From contig CM075734.1 in assembly GCA_037974335.1 (NCBI GenBank), positions 28,897,695 through 28,961,694 on the forward strand: a stretch of 64,000 nucleotides of DNA, read 5' to 3'. The notes under the pieces are model-generated. The model searched no databases and was not told where the DNA came from. It saw nothing but the letters and a program-made list of their open reading frames with translations. A program made the position numbers and the translations under genes. Of this stretch, positions 21,601-30,621 are shown in pieces. This DNA comes from Prionace glauca. Its lineage: Eukaryota > Chordata > Chondrichthyes > Carcharhiniformes > Carcharhinidae. Numbering within the stretch: position 1 is the first letter of the stretch; every line of letters starts with the position of its first letter.

Positions 21601-24600
21601 ACTGGGTGAAAGGCAACAGCAATGGAATTAGCAGAGCAGCAGTGGTGGGAGAATAAACTTTTTACCCCATAAGCGGGTAGCAGTTTCTCCCGTTCCATGG
21701 AGCCAGTGCCACTTTCCCATGGTGACATTGAGCATTCATAGTAATTTGACGGAGTACACTGTCCTAACAGAACTTAACCAGCAAGTCTATAACAGCTGTG
21801 GAGTACACAGTCTGTTGGACTGCACTGACATGGCTCCTGAAAACTATCCCAGACACAGTCAAGAAATTAGCCACATTTTTAACATGTGCAAGTCTGTATA
21901 ACCCAATATATATGAAGGTTAAAATCTCTCATTAAAACTACTCTTGCTACATACTTACCTAATTACAGAACTCATACAAGCTACCACTTCACAGCCATGA
22001 TTGCGGGTCCATACACAACGCTTGCAACATTCCTTCAATTATTTTCAATTTCATAACCCTCCCATAAAATCTCCACTGCTGGTTTATATCCTATCGTATA
22101 ATTGGGGTGATTTTTATCCTGAAGTATTAAGGCCCCTTTATCCCCCTATCATTCCTGTAGACCTTATCATCTGCTATGTTTAGTTTCGTAGCATATTTTA
22201 ATCAAGTATGAATACTTTTGGTGTAACTGTAGTTTAAAATTGTTGCAGAAGTGATTGCCAATAATATTTTTTAGCTGTCACAGGTGATTCCACAGGAACG
22301 ATTCCTCCGTTCACTGATGTGCCCCAAACTACTAGACATAGTAAGCATACCAACTTCAGTGAGATCAAAGACATTGGGGTGATTTTGCAGCAGCATTCGC
22401 TGTGGTAGTATACTGCGACGTGGACGTAGAATCTCGTGAGAATCAGAAAACGAGATTCTCACTAACAAGATCTGATTTTCTCTGCGCACAGAGTGGAAAA
22501 TTCCACCCATTGATTTGATTTTTAAAAATAGCTATTGATCAAAGAATGAAAACAAAATTCGGCATTTAATATTAAATTTGGGGAAACCTGCTTTGATACC
22601 AAACATACGCTCTGTGAAATTATCTCAAGAAATAATCATTATGCAGGTGTTAATTAATAGTACAAATCTTAATTTGCGATTGAAAATTATGAATGGACAG
22701 ATATTAAAAGGGCAGAGGGATGCATGTTCCAATGATTTCACATGGGTGACAACTGACCATTCTTGTCAAGCAGAACAGTGGAATCCTTTGAAGAAAGGAC
22801 AACCACAAGCTGTATTGGCAGTCTTGGCAATGAGTTAATATGATAATAATCTCATTTACAATGATGTGACCCTGTCATCCATCATAGAACTTGTCTACCT
22901 GCATTAGTGAAGAAGTTCACATTAACTGGATAGCTTAAGTTGAGAAATCAATTCACACTGGCTCTATGCATTGGTACAGATATTTTTTAAATTAGTGTCA
23001 CAAGTAGGTTTACATTAACACTGCACTGAAGTAACTGTGAAAATCCCCTAGTCGCCATACTCCGGTGCCTGTTCGGGTACATTGAGGAAGAATTTAGCAT
23101 GGCCAATGCACCTAACCAGCAAGTCTTCCGGACTGTGGACGGAAACCGGAGCACCTGGAGAAACCCACAGCGACCTGAGGAGAATGTACAGATTCTGCAC
23201 AGACAGTGACCAAGCCAGGAATCAAACCCTGGTCCCTGGCACTGTGAGGCAGCAGTTCTGAACACTGTGGTACTGTGCCATCCCAATAATAATATCCTGT
23301 CAGTTGAAGGATATGTAGATAGAAGCTGTCCCATCCAACCTAACCATTAGGGGACAAAGAATAAGAGCAGGAGTAGAACATATGGTCCCTCAGGCCTGTT
23401 TTGCCAATTAATAAGATCACAGCTGATCTTCTATCTCATCTCCACTTTCTGGTTTCATACTCATATCCCATTGAAATAATAAGATGGCGAGCATTCTACT
23501 TTCTGAGCTCCAGAGATGCTTCATTGCTACATCAATGAGAAGATAGCAATTGTTCTGGATTTCTGGATAAGGCTCTTAAAAACATAACCTCTTTTGTTTG
23601 GTTTCTTTCAGGGAATAAGATTTTCTCTTCCACTAACTCAATGACTTCCTCACCAACTAAAAAGAATTCAACTCAAATTCCACACTCAATTGTGAGCAAT
23701 TCAATTTTTCTCCAAATGCAATGGTTTTGTTCGCTTCTGTATTTTCTTGTTACTCTGGTCGATCTCCTGTCCCTGTGTTGATAGGCAGTCCGAGCACACA
23801 GTGTAAGGTGAGTAAGTGATAAGGGAGCGCTGATGATGATTGAGCTTTCGTTTATACTGCTTTGGGAGATGACGTGGGAGTGGTCTGGGGGATCAAGGGT
23901 GTAAGATGAATGTTAGATTATAAAGCAGTTTCAGAAACAATAAAGAGAGTTGATGATGGAAAGGACTGAATATTTAGGGGGAGGGTATTTGATGCAGAGT
24001 TCTGAATACTGAAGGGAATTACAGCTGCAGTGAATAGTTGTATGTGAAAGGAATAAATTAGTGAAGATTTGAGAGCCCGTTGAACAGTGGCAGCCATGTG
24101 TACAAGACGCACTGCAGGAACTCAACAAAGTTCCTTAGGCAGCGACTTCTAAACACATGACCACTACCATCTAGACAGACAAGAGCACCAGACACATGGG
24201 AACACCACCACCTGGAGGTTCCCCGCCAAGTCACTCACTATCTTGACTTGGAAATATATAGCCTTCACTATTGTTGGGTCAAAATCCTTCTCTAACTGCA
24301 TTGTGGTGTACCTACACCTCAGGGGCTGCAGCAGTTCAAGAAGGCAGCTCACCACCACTTCCAGAAGGGCAACTAGGGATGAGCAATAAATGTTGGTCTA
24401 GCCAGCGACACCCATATCCCATAAATGAATTAAAAAAACACAAGAAAAGCTTTATGCAGCTTTTTCCAAAGTTATTACATGAAAGAATAACTAGAAATTC
24501 AGAGTCAATTTAAGAATTATGTCAGGATGTAGCCCTTCACAGGATAGTTGCATCACACAAGTGGTAGGTAACAACCACGTCCAATGAGTGAATCATAATT

Positions 24601-25883
24601 TTCAATTTCAAAACAATCACTGTTGCTGAATTCCCCATCATCAACATCCTGGGGAAGATTTGGGGCTGTCTGTCACTGTGGACAAAATATTTAACAGTCA
24701 TGGCCACAGGTCAGAGTTTGGGCATGCCGCAGTGAAGAACTCAGCTCCTGACTCCCCAGTGCCTTTCCACCATCTACGAGCAACATGTTAGGTGTGTGAT
24801 GGAATTCTTTCCATTGGTTTGGATGAGTACAGCTCCAACACTGAAACAACCCAGGATAAAGCAGCCCGCTTGATCAACTTCCCCAACCACCACTTTCAAC
24901 ATCTTTCCCTCCATTGCCAGCACATAGTCTGCAGTGATTCAAGAATGTGGCTCACTGTCACTTTCTCAAGGGCAATTAGGAATGAGGAGTAAATGCCAAT
25001 GCTGCCAACAATACTCACTTTGCAGGAATGAATCAAAAACGAACAAAAAAGAACCAAATCGAAGAAACTGGGATAAGATCATGGTAGAAGTCCTGCTCTC
25101 ATTTTTCTGGGATGAATTAATAGAAAAATCAGTTATAAAGACTTGGGAAAAGATATGCTCAGAATCACAGAAATTATATTATATCACAGTGTGAATGGGG
25201 TGGCAGAATGTCATGAATTTTGAATGATCATTCAATGAGCTGCACTTGATATCGACTCACATAATTTAGGATACTAGGAATCTCTGGGTGCTGCGATACC
25301 AAGAATTCTGGAATTCTTATCACTTCTTTTCACACCTCATTTCAAGTCATGATGAATAGTTAAGAATATCACTTTGTCCCGCAATGATTTTTTAGCTGTG
25401 TTTCTTGCATTGATGCTGGTTTTAATATTGCAGAGAAAGATTTTAATTTTTTGATTCTATTTCTCTGCTTCAGACACCAAAAGAGTTCTCTCACAGCCTG
25501 ATTGCTTCAGTTCTGTTGGCTTTTCCTGTTTTAATTTGCTACATTGTAATCACCGTGTTCCTGTGCCAATGGAAATATGAGGTGCCTCTATCTCATAATC
25601 TGCTTTAATCCTCATAACGTGAAGATTTTTTTACACAGACAGTGTTTATTTTTCAATTCAAACTTTATGACCATGGATAATTGATATATGATGGTTTGAG
25701 TGTGAAACAATGATGCTTTGTTTTGTCAATATAATTGCAGGCGACTAAGATTAACTGTTCTGGTTCATCTGTCTATGAAAATCTATGAATTCCTCAATAG
25801 CATTCAAAGTACTGATCAACTCTGATGTTTCCTGACTGCAGGGTTACCCTGCCTTTTATGAGAATGTGTATCCATATGCTTAA
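9584..25883 (+). CDS. TIM-like (HAVCR/TIMD family) receptor, gene B, multi-exon
   Basis: Predicted type I membrane receptor of the T-cell immunoglobulin and mucin family. Exons: 9584-9635 signal peptide, 14586-14933 IgV, 22275-22340 and 23612-23691 Ser/Thr-rich stalk, 25474-25581 transmembrane, then a tail exon at 25741-25788 or 25842-25883. All junctions are GT..AG and phases match (1,1,1,0). The product is about 233 aa, or 231 with the other tail. Established for the family: the IgV domain binds phosphatidylserine on apoptotic cells in a Ca-dependent pocket, and the tail signals through tyrosines. Seen here: six IgV cysteines, an FND metal-site motif, 18 Ser/Thr among the 47 residues encoded wholly within the two stalk exons, one N-S-T sequon, and one hydrophobic segment. 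The mucin stalk is short compared with mammalian TIM-1 or TIM-4. Neighbours are TIM paralogues on both sides in the same orientation. The weakest junction is the donor after the transmembrane exon (GTGCCT). The TIM-1/3/4 subtype cannot be decided, so no symbol is given. Confidence 0.85.
9636..10980. other. Intron 1 of gene B, left part
   Basis: Up to about 10130 it matches the region after gene C exon 1; beyond that it is unique. 10250-10980 shows no coding or repeat signature that I recognise. Confidence 0.5.
10990..11600 (-). mobile_element. Non-autonomous inverted-repeat element, family B (reverse)
   Basis: Right end TTTTTTTGGGAGAATCCGACC is the reverse complement of the left ends at 19350 and 32970. 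The body shares GATCAGTGCATGCGCATTGG and CACTCTGCAGTGCACAGAGTG with the other family B copies at 19340, 32965, 48320 and 49364. No protein coding was seen. Confidence 0.55.
11640..12268 (+). mobile_element. CR1-like LINE, 3' end
   Basis: Encodes the C-terminal part of a CR1-type reverse transcriptase (YRALVRPQLEYCVQFWSPHL, RRFTRLIPEL) and the 3' UTR, ending in TTCTTATGTTCTTATGTTC. It is truncated at the 5' side, as usual for CR1 copies, and lies in intron 1 of gene B in sense orientation. Confidence 0.85.
12293..13262 (+). mobile_element. Non-autonomous TIR element, family A
   Basis: Ends GGGCCCAATTTTACCATT and AATGGTAAAATCGGGCCC are inverted repeats of each other. The interior has no coding but holds several G-rich stretches (12600-12860), including a run of about 20 G near 12697. 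A second copy in the opposite orientation lies at 44853-47488 and shares GAGCACCCAAC, TGAATTAATG and the termini. Confidence 0.75.
13481..14528 (+). repeat. 25-bp minisatellite, about 41 units, in intron 1
   Basis: The unit is TTCTCTGTGCTGTGCTATCT plus GCTGG. Two positions vary (A/G in GTRCTG, C/T in CTGYTGG), and two units are one base shorter. Because 25 is not a multiple of 3 and no unit phase makes a stop, all three + frames stay open over about 1 kb; this is not a gene. The array ends about 57 bp before the IgV exon. Confidence 0.97.
14586..14933 (+). CDS. Gene B exon 2: TIM-type IgV domain
   Basis: This 348-bp exon (phase 1 to phase 1) follows acceptor TTGTTTCAG and precedes donor GTAAGT. 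It encodes one V-set Ig domain with the TIM signature of six cysteines: LPC (B strand), MCW, GQC, FDC (the extra pair of cysteines that pins the CC' loop in TIMs) and YCC (F strand). It also has the DSGWYCC motif and the FG-loop sequence PGLFNDQK. Mammalian TIM-1 and TIM-4 have WFND there: Asn and Asp coordinate Ca and phosphatidylserine, and Trp and Phe insert into the membrane. Here Phe, Asn and Asp are kept and Trp is Leu. GDVSLTV and the CRVEIPG stretch are also typical. The ligand role is inferred from the family. Confidence 0.92.
14934..15900. other. Intron 2 of gene B, left part
   Basis: No repeat recognised except the minus-strand open frame at 15416-15763, listed separately. Confidence 0.5.
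15416..15763 (-). CDS. Uncharacterised open frame of 115 aa, antisense in intron 2
   Basis: The frame begins MIRPSLTSCF and has a mildly hydrophobic stretch ISISISVFGIIGLPA near residue 26. A polar region follows (EKTEAKLQAERKTGQYMMED), then SKASPVALFYGEVWDYF near the end. I do not recognise the family. It has no visible splice partner, and 115 codons in AT-balanced DNA can arise by chance or from an old repeat. Confidence 0.2.
   Translation of the reverse strand: MIRPSLTSCFSPSQSFYMFRSTKQISISISVFGIIGLPAATEKTEAKLQAERKTGQYMMEDISAEPVKVQSNIQQEGNKTKVNVGFLSKASPVALFYGEVWDYFTASHETTNEII
15945..16997 (+). mobile_element. CR1-like LINE, 3' half
   Basis: Reverse-transcriptase region with SGVPQGSVLGPQLF, the catalytic FADD (SKFADDTKIGG) and GVQRRFTRLIPEL, open over about 290 codons, then a 3' UTR ending in repeated TTCTTATG. 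Truncated at the 5' side. In sense orientation in intron 2 of gene B. The long open frame suggests a fairly young insertion. Confidence 0.88.
16998..17323 (-). repeat. tRNA-derived SINE (family 1), antisense
   Basis: GAATCCCTACAGTTCAGAAG to GCTAACCACTGTGCCACAAG, decayed. Confidence 0.75.
17525..18400 (-). repeat. CR1-like LINE fragment, antisense
   Basis: Contains GCTTCAATTAAGCCTCCCTC, CTTGTACTTTATACCCCTAT, AACCACTTTCTCAACCTGTG and GCCAATCCATATCCATGTTG, paralleling the antisense LINE at 43176-44321. Decayed, no long frame. Confidence 0.65.
18774..19068 (+). repeat. tRNA-derived SINE (family 1)
   Basis: Head GTGGCATGGTAGCATAGTGG and GTTAGCACTGTTGCCTCACA (A-box region), GGGTTCTATTCC B box, and end TATAGGGATTCTGTGATT. 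Confidence 0.8.
19340..19690 (+). mobile_element. Inverted-repeat element, family B, left part
   Basis: Begins GGGATTCTCCTAAAAACTTT and TCTAAGTGTGGAATTCGCC, then ACTGGAGTAAATCCC, TGTGCATGCGCTGATCTATC. It aligns with 32965 onward but is cut short. Confidence 0.55.
20047..20850 (+). repeat. 33-bp minisatellite, about 24 units, in intron 2
   Basis: The unit is built on CTCACTCCTGATTGTCATTT plus ACTGGGCAGTGTT. The 33-bp period (11 codons) keeps frames open in a repeated pattern, producing spurious frames. Variant blocks with CATTTCAGATTATAATTTCC and GATTTGTCATTTCCTGGATA recur at 20221-20310 and 20521-20640, so the array grew partly by copying multi-unit blocks. Confidence 0.97.
20860..22274. other. 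Intron 2 of gene B, right part
   Basis: No gene or clear element recognised before the exon 3 acceptor. Confidence 0.45.
22275..22340 (+). CDS. Gene B exon 3: Thr-rich stalk
   Basis: This 66-bp exon between acceptor TTTTTTAG and donor GTAAGC runs phase 1 to phase 1. It encodes VTGDSTGTIPPFTDVPQTT and flanking residues, with six Thr and four Pro in 21 residues, as in a short O-glycosylated mucin stalk. The phase match to the IgV exon and the composition are the evidence; the sequence is otherwise too short to identify alone. Confidence 0.75.
22370..22515. repeat. Short palindromic (MITE-like) element
   Basis: Contains the inverted pair GAATCTCGTGAGAATC / GAGATTCTCAC and ends GGAAAATTCCACCCA. 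It lies about 30 bp after gene B exon 3. Confidence 0.4.
22990..23284 (-). repeat. tRNA-derived SINE, antisense
   Basis: GTAGGTTTACATTAACACTG at the tail, GGAATCAAACCCTGGTCCCT (B box complement), and GAACACTGTGGTACTGTGCC at the head. Confidence 0.8.
23612..23691 (+). CDS. Gene B exon 4: Ser/Thr-rich stalk
   Basis: This 80-bp exon follows acceptor TTTCTTTCAG and runs from phase 1 to phase 0 at donor ATT|GTGAGC. Eleven of its 26 whole residues are Ser or Thr (FSSTNSMTSSPTKKNST), with an N-S-T glycosylation sequon. If the donor is not used, the frame stays open for another 29 codons to TGA at 23779-23781 (see the separate entry). Confidence 0.75.
23692..23781 (+). other. Possible alternative C-terminus by retention of intron 4
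   Basis: Reading straight through the exon 4 donor gives 29 more residues and a stop. The last 19 (WFCSLLYFLVTLVDLLSLC) are strongly hydrophobic and end the protein. Such a product of about 211 aa would lack the normal transmembrane and tyrosine tail and end in a hydrophobic C-terminus, as in GPI-anchored precursors or tail-anchored forms. This is inference from reading frame and hydropathy only, and chance is possible over 29 codons. Confidence 0.3.
24070..24440 (+). repeat. Non-LTR element 3' end
   Basis: GGGAACACCACCACCTGGAG through GTTCAAGAAGGCAGCTCACC to AATAAATGTTGGTCTAGCC and an AATGAATTAAAAAAA tail. The same 3' end occurs at 44326-44852 plus 47489-47600. Confidence 0.65.
24570..25060 (+). 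repeat. Non-LTR element fragment, same LINE family
   Basis: Contains CATCATCAACATCCTGGGGA, GTGATGGAATTCTTTCCATT and AGCAGCCCGCTTGATCAACT, typical of the RT C-terminal region and 3' end also seen at 62900-63600. Confidence 0.55.
25474..25581 (+). CDS. Gene B exon 5: transmembrane segment
   Basis: This 108-bp exon follows acceptor CTCTGCTTCAG in phase 0. It encodes TPKEFSHS, then a hydrophobic span SLIASVLLAFPVLICYIV and ITVFLC, then QWKYE, a stop-transfer boundary. It aligns with the gene A exon at 1005-1113. In gene A the exon ends one codon earlier at a good donor (AAAT|GTGAGT). In gene B that GT reads AT, so the donor must be GAG|GTGCCT, a weak site. Without splicing the frame adds VPLSHNLL and stops at 25606-25608. 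Confidence 0.8.
25741..25788 (+). CDS. Gene B cytoplasmic tail exon, candidate 1
   Basis: After acceptor ATAATTGCAG, phase 0 gives ATKINCSGSSVYENL and TGA. SVYENL fits the ITIM consensus (S/I/V/L-x-Y-x-x-I/V/L), a docking motif for SH2 phosphatases. It is in frame with the GAG|GTGCCT donor at 25581. The sequence was found by frame and splice signals only, and the following candidate exon is a competing ending. Confidence 0.5.
   Translation, partial: ATKINCSGSSVYENL
25842..25883 (+). CDS. Gene B cytoplasmic tail exon, candidate 2
   Basis: After a pyrimidine-rich acceptor (TTTCCTGACTGCAG), phase 0 gives GYPAFYENVYPYA and TAA. It has four tyrosines, including FYENV, which echoes VYENL in candidate 1. 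It would be used if candidate 1 is skipped; otherwise it is 3' UTR. The repeated YEN motif suggests both derive from real tyrosine-signalling tail exons. Confidence 0.5.
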   Translation, partial: GYPAFYENVYPYA

Positions 25884-26063
25884 GTCATAATTCAAAACTA
25901 GAGCCAAATTTCATCAAAGAACTTCTATTTTGTAACAAAACGCCCCATGGCATTTTCAAAATGGAAGCTGTTGAACAGGCGCTAGAGGAATTTAGGAGGG
26001 TTGACTGGTCAAAGAAATGGTTTAGGGCATTGGTTCCCAGCCTTTTACCTGTCCACCATTGGT

Positions 26064-26415
26064 TCATAGAACCCTACATAGAACCCTACAGTGCAGAAAC
26101 AGGCCCTTCGGCCCATCGAGTCTGCACCGAACACAATCCCACCCAGACCCTATCCCCATATCCCTACACATTTTACCTGCTAATCCCTCTAACCTACACA
26201 TCCCAGGACACTAAGGGGCAATTTTAGCATAGCCAATGAACCTAACCCGCACATCTTTGGACTGTGGGAGGAAACCGGAGCACCCGGAGAAAACCCACGC
26301 AGACACGAGGAGAATGTGCAAACTCCACACAGGCAGTGACCCGAGCCGGGAATCGAACCCAGGACCCTGGAGCTGTGAAGCAGCAGTGCTAACCACTGTG
26401 CTACCGTGCCGCCCA
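26064..26415 (-). repeat. tRNA-derived SINE (family 1), antisense, well preserved
   Basis: Runs from CATAGAACCCTACATAGAAC to GCTACCGTGCCGCCCAC. It contains the complement of a B box (GGGAATCGAACCC). It lies after gene B's last tail exon. Confidence 0.9.
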
Positions 26416-26417
26416 CA

Positions 26418-26535
26418 TAAATTCCAATTCCACCATCTGCTGTGGCGGGATTTGAACCCTGGTCCCCAGAACGTTAGCTGAGTTTCTGGATTAATAGACT
26501 AGTGATAATACCACTGAGCCATCGCCACCCCCACA
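26418..26535 (-). repeat. SINE (family 2) head fragment, antisense
   Basis: AATTCCAATTCCACCATCTG and GGGATTTGAACCCTGGTCCC to CACTGAGCCATCGCCACCCC. A tRNA-like head is seen on the minus strand. Confidence 0.75.
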
Positions 26536-26609
26536 CATTGGTGACTGAATTCAACTGTCTTGATCCTAATTTCAGCATCTTCCTCTCTAAATCTCCCTGC
26601 CATTCTAAC

Positions 26610-26765
26610 TCTCAAGGAATCCTTACAGTGCAAAACAAAGTAATTCGGCCCATTGCGCCTGCACTGACAACAATCGGGCACCATCCCTGCAACCCCACAC
26701 ATTTACCCTGCTAATCTTCCCAAAACTAGGGTCAGTTTAGCATGGCCAATCAACCTGTACTCCTG
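26610..26765 (-). repeat. tRNA-derived SINE fragment, antisense
   Basis: AAGGAATCCTTACAGTGCAA to TTAGCATGGCCAATCAACCT, the tail half only. Confidence 0.65.
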
Positions 26766-26859
26766 ATTAACTGGCCCTTTTTGCAAACAAGGCGCCAACT
26801 CCACTAGCTTCTCTTCATTTATCGAACCTTGTTAGGGAAAATACCTACCTATTTGAAAA

Positions 26860-27240
26860 GTTTGTTACGTTTTACTATCTTGCCTTATAATCTGAGGTCA
26901 TGCGACTAGATAAAATTGGTTGTTCTAACAATGAGCCAAAGCTTTGGTTGTAATTCATTTCAATTTGAGGCTGCCAATGACTGGAACGAGGTGCAACTAA
27001 AGCTGGAGCTATCAAACTTTATGACCATGGATAATTTCGCTGAAGGGAGAGGGCTCCGTCAACTGTACTTTCATTTGTTATGTTTCACTGCTACTTGTAT
27101 GTTATTGTTTTTAATGCTTTAATGGATTGTATTGTTGTGGAATTTATGCTGCGGCGGCATTAGCCTCTTGGGCAGGTCATTGTTGTAAATGAGAAGTTGT
27201 TGTCAATTGACTCATCTGGCTAAATAAAAACTAAATAAAA
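26860..27240 (+). repeat. LINE 3' end with TAAATAAA tail
   Basis: Encodes a remnant around AANDWNEVQLKL (C-terminal LINE motif) and ends ACTCATCTGGCTAAATAAAAACTAAATAAA. A shorter relative of the last 70 bp is at 4345-4415. The AATAAA motifs here could also serve as a late polyadenylation signal for gene B. Confidence 0.5.
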
Positions 27241-27329
27241 TTTGAGTACAAGAATACAAAAAATCCTGCTACAATTGTGCATGGTTTTGGTGAAACCATT
27301 TTGTCCTTCATTTATGAGGTAGGATATGG

Positions 27330-27765
27330 AGACACGGAATCACTACAGCAAAGATTCACGAGAGTAGTCTCTGGGATGGGAGGGTTGTCCTGAGATAAGG
27401 TGAGTGAACTGACTCTATATTGTTTGGAGTTAAAAAAATGAGAGATAATCTCATTGGACAAGTCCAAGATTCTGAAAGGCATTGATAGAGTAGACACGGA
27501 GAAATTGTTTCCATTGGCTGGAGGAGGCAGGGAGGGATGGGCGCACAGCCTCAGGATAAGGGCTGATTGTTTAGGACTGGGATGAGGAACAATTTCTTCA
27601 CACAAAGGGTTGTGAATCTTTGGAATCCTCTCCTCCAGAGATTTGTGAATACTCCATGTATCATACTGAAGACTGAGCTAGATTTTTGGTCATTCAGAGA
27701 ATCGAGGGATTTGGGAAAGAGTCAGATCAATGGAACCATGATCATAGTAAATGGTGGGGCAAACT
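27330..27765 (+). repeat. CR1-like LINE 3' fragment
   Basis: Paralogue of 4440-4810 within the duplicated unit. Confidence 0.65.
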
Positions 27766-28418
27766 TGAAAATCCATATCGTCCACTTCTGCTCCTATATA
27801 GTGTGTTTCCTGCTCTTCTGTCTGGTCAATTCACACAAAAATAAATGTATTTCCAAATCCTGTTTTTCTGTGTTCTATCATATTGTGAAGTTCAACCAGT
27901 GATTGAGTTGCTTGATACTCTTGTTTCTGGTTTTCAGGTAACTATCCAAAAAAGGAAATATTGTCATGACAGAACATTTATTTTGTTCTTAAAGGATTGG
28001 GACTTTTCTCCACGTAAGACCATGCACACTAATCCTACACAAACCAAGCAAACTATGTGATGTTGTTTCCCCAGTGTTCTGCGACTTTCCTGCAATCCAG
28101 ACCCACCCTTGACCTGTTTGAACCAAAGCAACATTAAGCCCAGGAAAATATGCTGTAATATTCCACAACTGGCAGCAGTATGAAGTGCCATTGAAAAACA
28201 CTGCTCTGAGCATTTAGAATGGACATGGGAAAGATTTCTTGAAGCTTTTAAGGGGAAAGGGAAGGTGTTTAATTTTACATCTCCCAGTTTTAAATCTGGG
28301 AACTTGGGCCAAAGATTGTGTAGCCATGTTAGAAGTTAACTTTAATGCTAAGTGAAATATGCACGGTCCTAGTATCTAAAAGCTATGTATTTAGTTTCTA
28401 CTGATTCATTCAAAGATA

Positions 28419-28560
28419 ATGGGTGGGGTTCTCCGGCCAGACATACCAAAGGGTTTCTCCTGTTCCACTGTAGTGAACAGAGATTTGGCTAAGTGCCAAA
28501 TTCTCTGTCCTCTCTGGCAGTGATGGTAGGGTGTGAACAGCTGGAGAATTCAGCCAATTT
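28419..28560. repeat. Short inverted-repeat (MITE-like) element
   Basis: Ends GGGGTTCTCCGGCCAG and CTGGAGAATTCAGCC. Also at 5410-5550, 9262-9400 and 34485-34625. Confidence 0.5.
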
Positions 28561-28899
28561 GTATATTGGTTAACTAAAGAGCTAAACACTAGTATTTCTG
28601 AAAAAAGACATGTTGTCAAAACTTTTTGTCTTGTGCTGATTAGGAAAATTCACAAGAATACACAATTCACAGGAATACATAATGGCTTGACAGCAATATT
28701 CTATGAGTGATGAAAACCATTTGTGTTGCTACTGCATAGTAGCAGTGTGAAATTGCTAGCCTCAGCTATTGCTCAAATCTTTGAGAAACCTTCCCTTCCA
28801 AGATAATCTAAGGTAGACCGGATATTTTTCAGGACTGAAAGTGACAGCATTAGACTAATTATGAGTTTATATGATATAAAGATAGCAATGGTCTAAAAG

Positions 28900-30400
28900 C
28901 ATAACCCTTATCTCACAGAATGTCTTTGATGCACCCTATTTTAGCATTGGGCTTGCAGGGTGAGAAAATGACTTGGAGCCCTATGTATGAGATTTTCATT
29001 CTTATTGTGTCAGGAACTGTATGAACCCCAATGCATTGAGTGACCAGTATAGGTGGGCTTGTTACAGATGGTGGTAGAGAACCCATTAACAGATTTCTCA
29101 ACAAGCATGTCCAAGAAAGGGAGCTCATTTAACTGCTCTATTTCAAAGGTGAATTTGAGCACAGGATGATCTGATTAAGATGTGTAAGGTAATTCCTCCA
29201 TGCAGCTACAGCTTTAAATATAGCAATTAGATCATTGACATATCAGAAATATGGAAGGGGTAGGAAGTGAGGTGTCATTCCCTTGAAGATGTGTTTCTCG
29301 TGGAACCCAAAAACAATGTTTGTGAGAGCTGGGCCTAGAGGGGATCTCAGTCCTTCTTCAGGCTGCCAAATAAACCTGTTGGACTTTAACCTGGTATTGT
29401 GAGACTTCTTACTGTGCTTACCCCAGTTCAACGCCGGCATCTCCACATCATGCCTAGAGGGAATTCCAAGGCAACATCATATATTGAGGCATACATGGTG
29501 TCATTAAAACTGACCTGAACTGAGCCAGTTATTGAGTTCAGAAGTTCAGTGAATATTGATTTGGACAATGTCACTGCATCAGTGAAGAGGCCGGCAATAT
29601 GGAATGAGCGCATGAACAAAGCTTTGCTATTGATATGGAACTCCTGTATTGTCTTTGTGAATGTGAAGGAATCCTTCACTGTTTATCTGGAAAACTTGTT
29701 CAAAACAAATTGTATCAATTCGCCCAACCATTTGGTCAATTCGTAGTTTGTGTAGAAATGGTCATAGATAAGATAGAGCAAAATGGGACATCACTTTTAT
29801 TTGTCTTGGGAAGCCCATACATAAGCAATGTAGGGAGCTGTGATGATAAATTCCATCATCCATCAACTCACTGCTGTTTTTTCAGCTAAACTTTGAGCAA
29901 GGCTGCCTTGTCATGCTGAGCAGAGTTCCAATGGATATGAATTCGGACCCATTATTAAGCATTTTGTGCATTTTATTAATACTTTAACACTTGTTAAGGA
30001 TACCTCTCCCAGTTCCATTGTTGGGTTTACAGATCTGTATGTCTGGATTGACCTTGACGCTTCGCAATGTTACCAGACATTCAATCTCCATGTGAAAATT
30101 GGCCAAGTCATTCAGAATCCTGCAATATGCTTGCGCTAGATCAGCGAGGCACATTTTAAAAGGTTCAACCTCTTCGGTGGATGCTAATTTGTGACAAGTT
30201 AGCTTGGAGTTTGAACTCATAAAATACATCTTTCTGTCTAACATGGGACAAAGGCACACCAAAATTGTAACCATGCTTTGTGGACAGGAGAGAGAGGCAA
30301 AACTGAACTCCTTTGCACTCTCTCGCCATCTATCTCCAAGCAAAGGTGTTTCTTGTTTTAAAGTAGGTTGTGATACTTATCCCAATAAACCTTGGTTTGT
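28900..30400 (-). mobile_element. Penelope-like retroelement remnant, antisense (fossil)
   Basis: The minus strand carries reverse-transcriptase-like remnants (around LRSPLGPALTNIVFGFHE) and, within it on the plus strand, a Penelope-type tail (29370-29455: AATAAACCTGTTGGACTTTA, GCCGGCATCTCCACATCATG). Broken. Only the 29990-30400 part is kept in duplication copy 1. Confidence 0.6.
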
Positions 30401-30621
30401 GAAGTGACTTTTAAAGTAAACTTTCACATAAATTGATATCAGTTCATTTCCAGATTACAGGAAGTAATGAAGCTCCAATTCAGGTGGTTTTAGGATAAAG
30501 GCAGAAGTGCAGAATTATTTGAAGGTGATGGCACTGCAGTGAGAAGATTTGGATAGAAATTTGTTCTGCTTGGCAGATGGTGTCAGTGGCTATAGTAAAG
30601 TAGGCTTTCGGAAGGTTTCTT

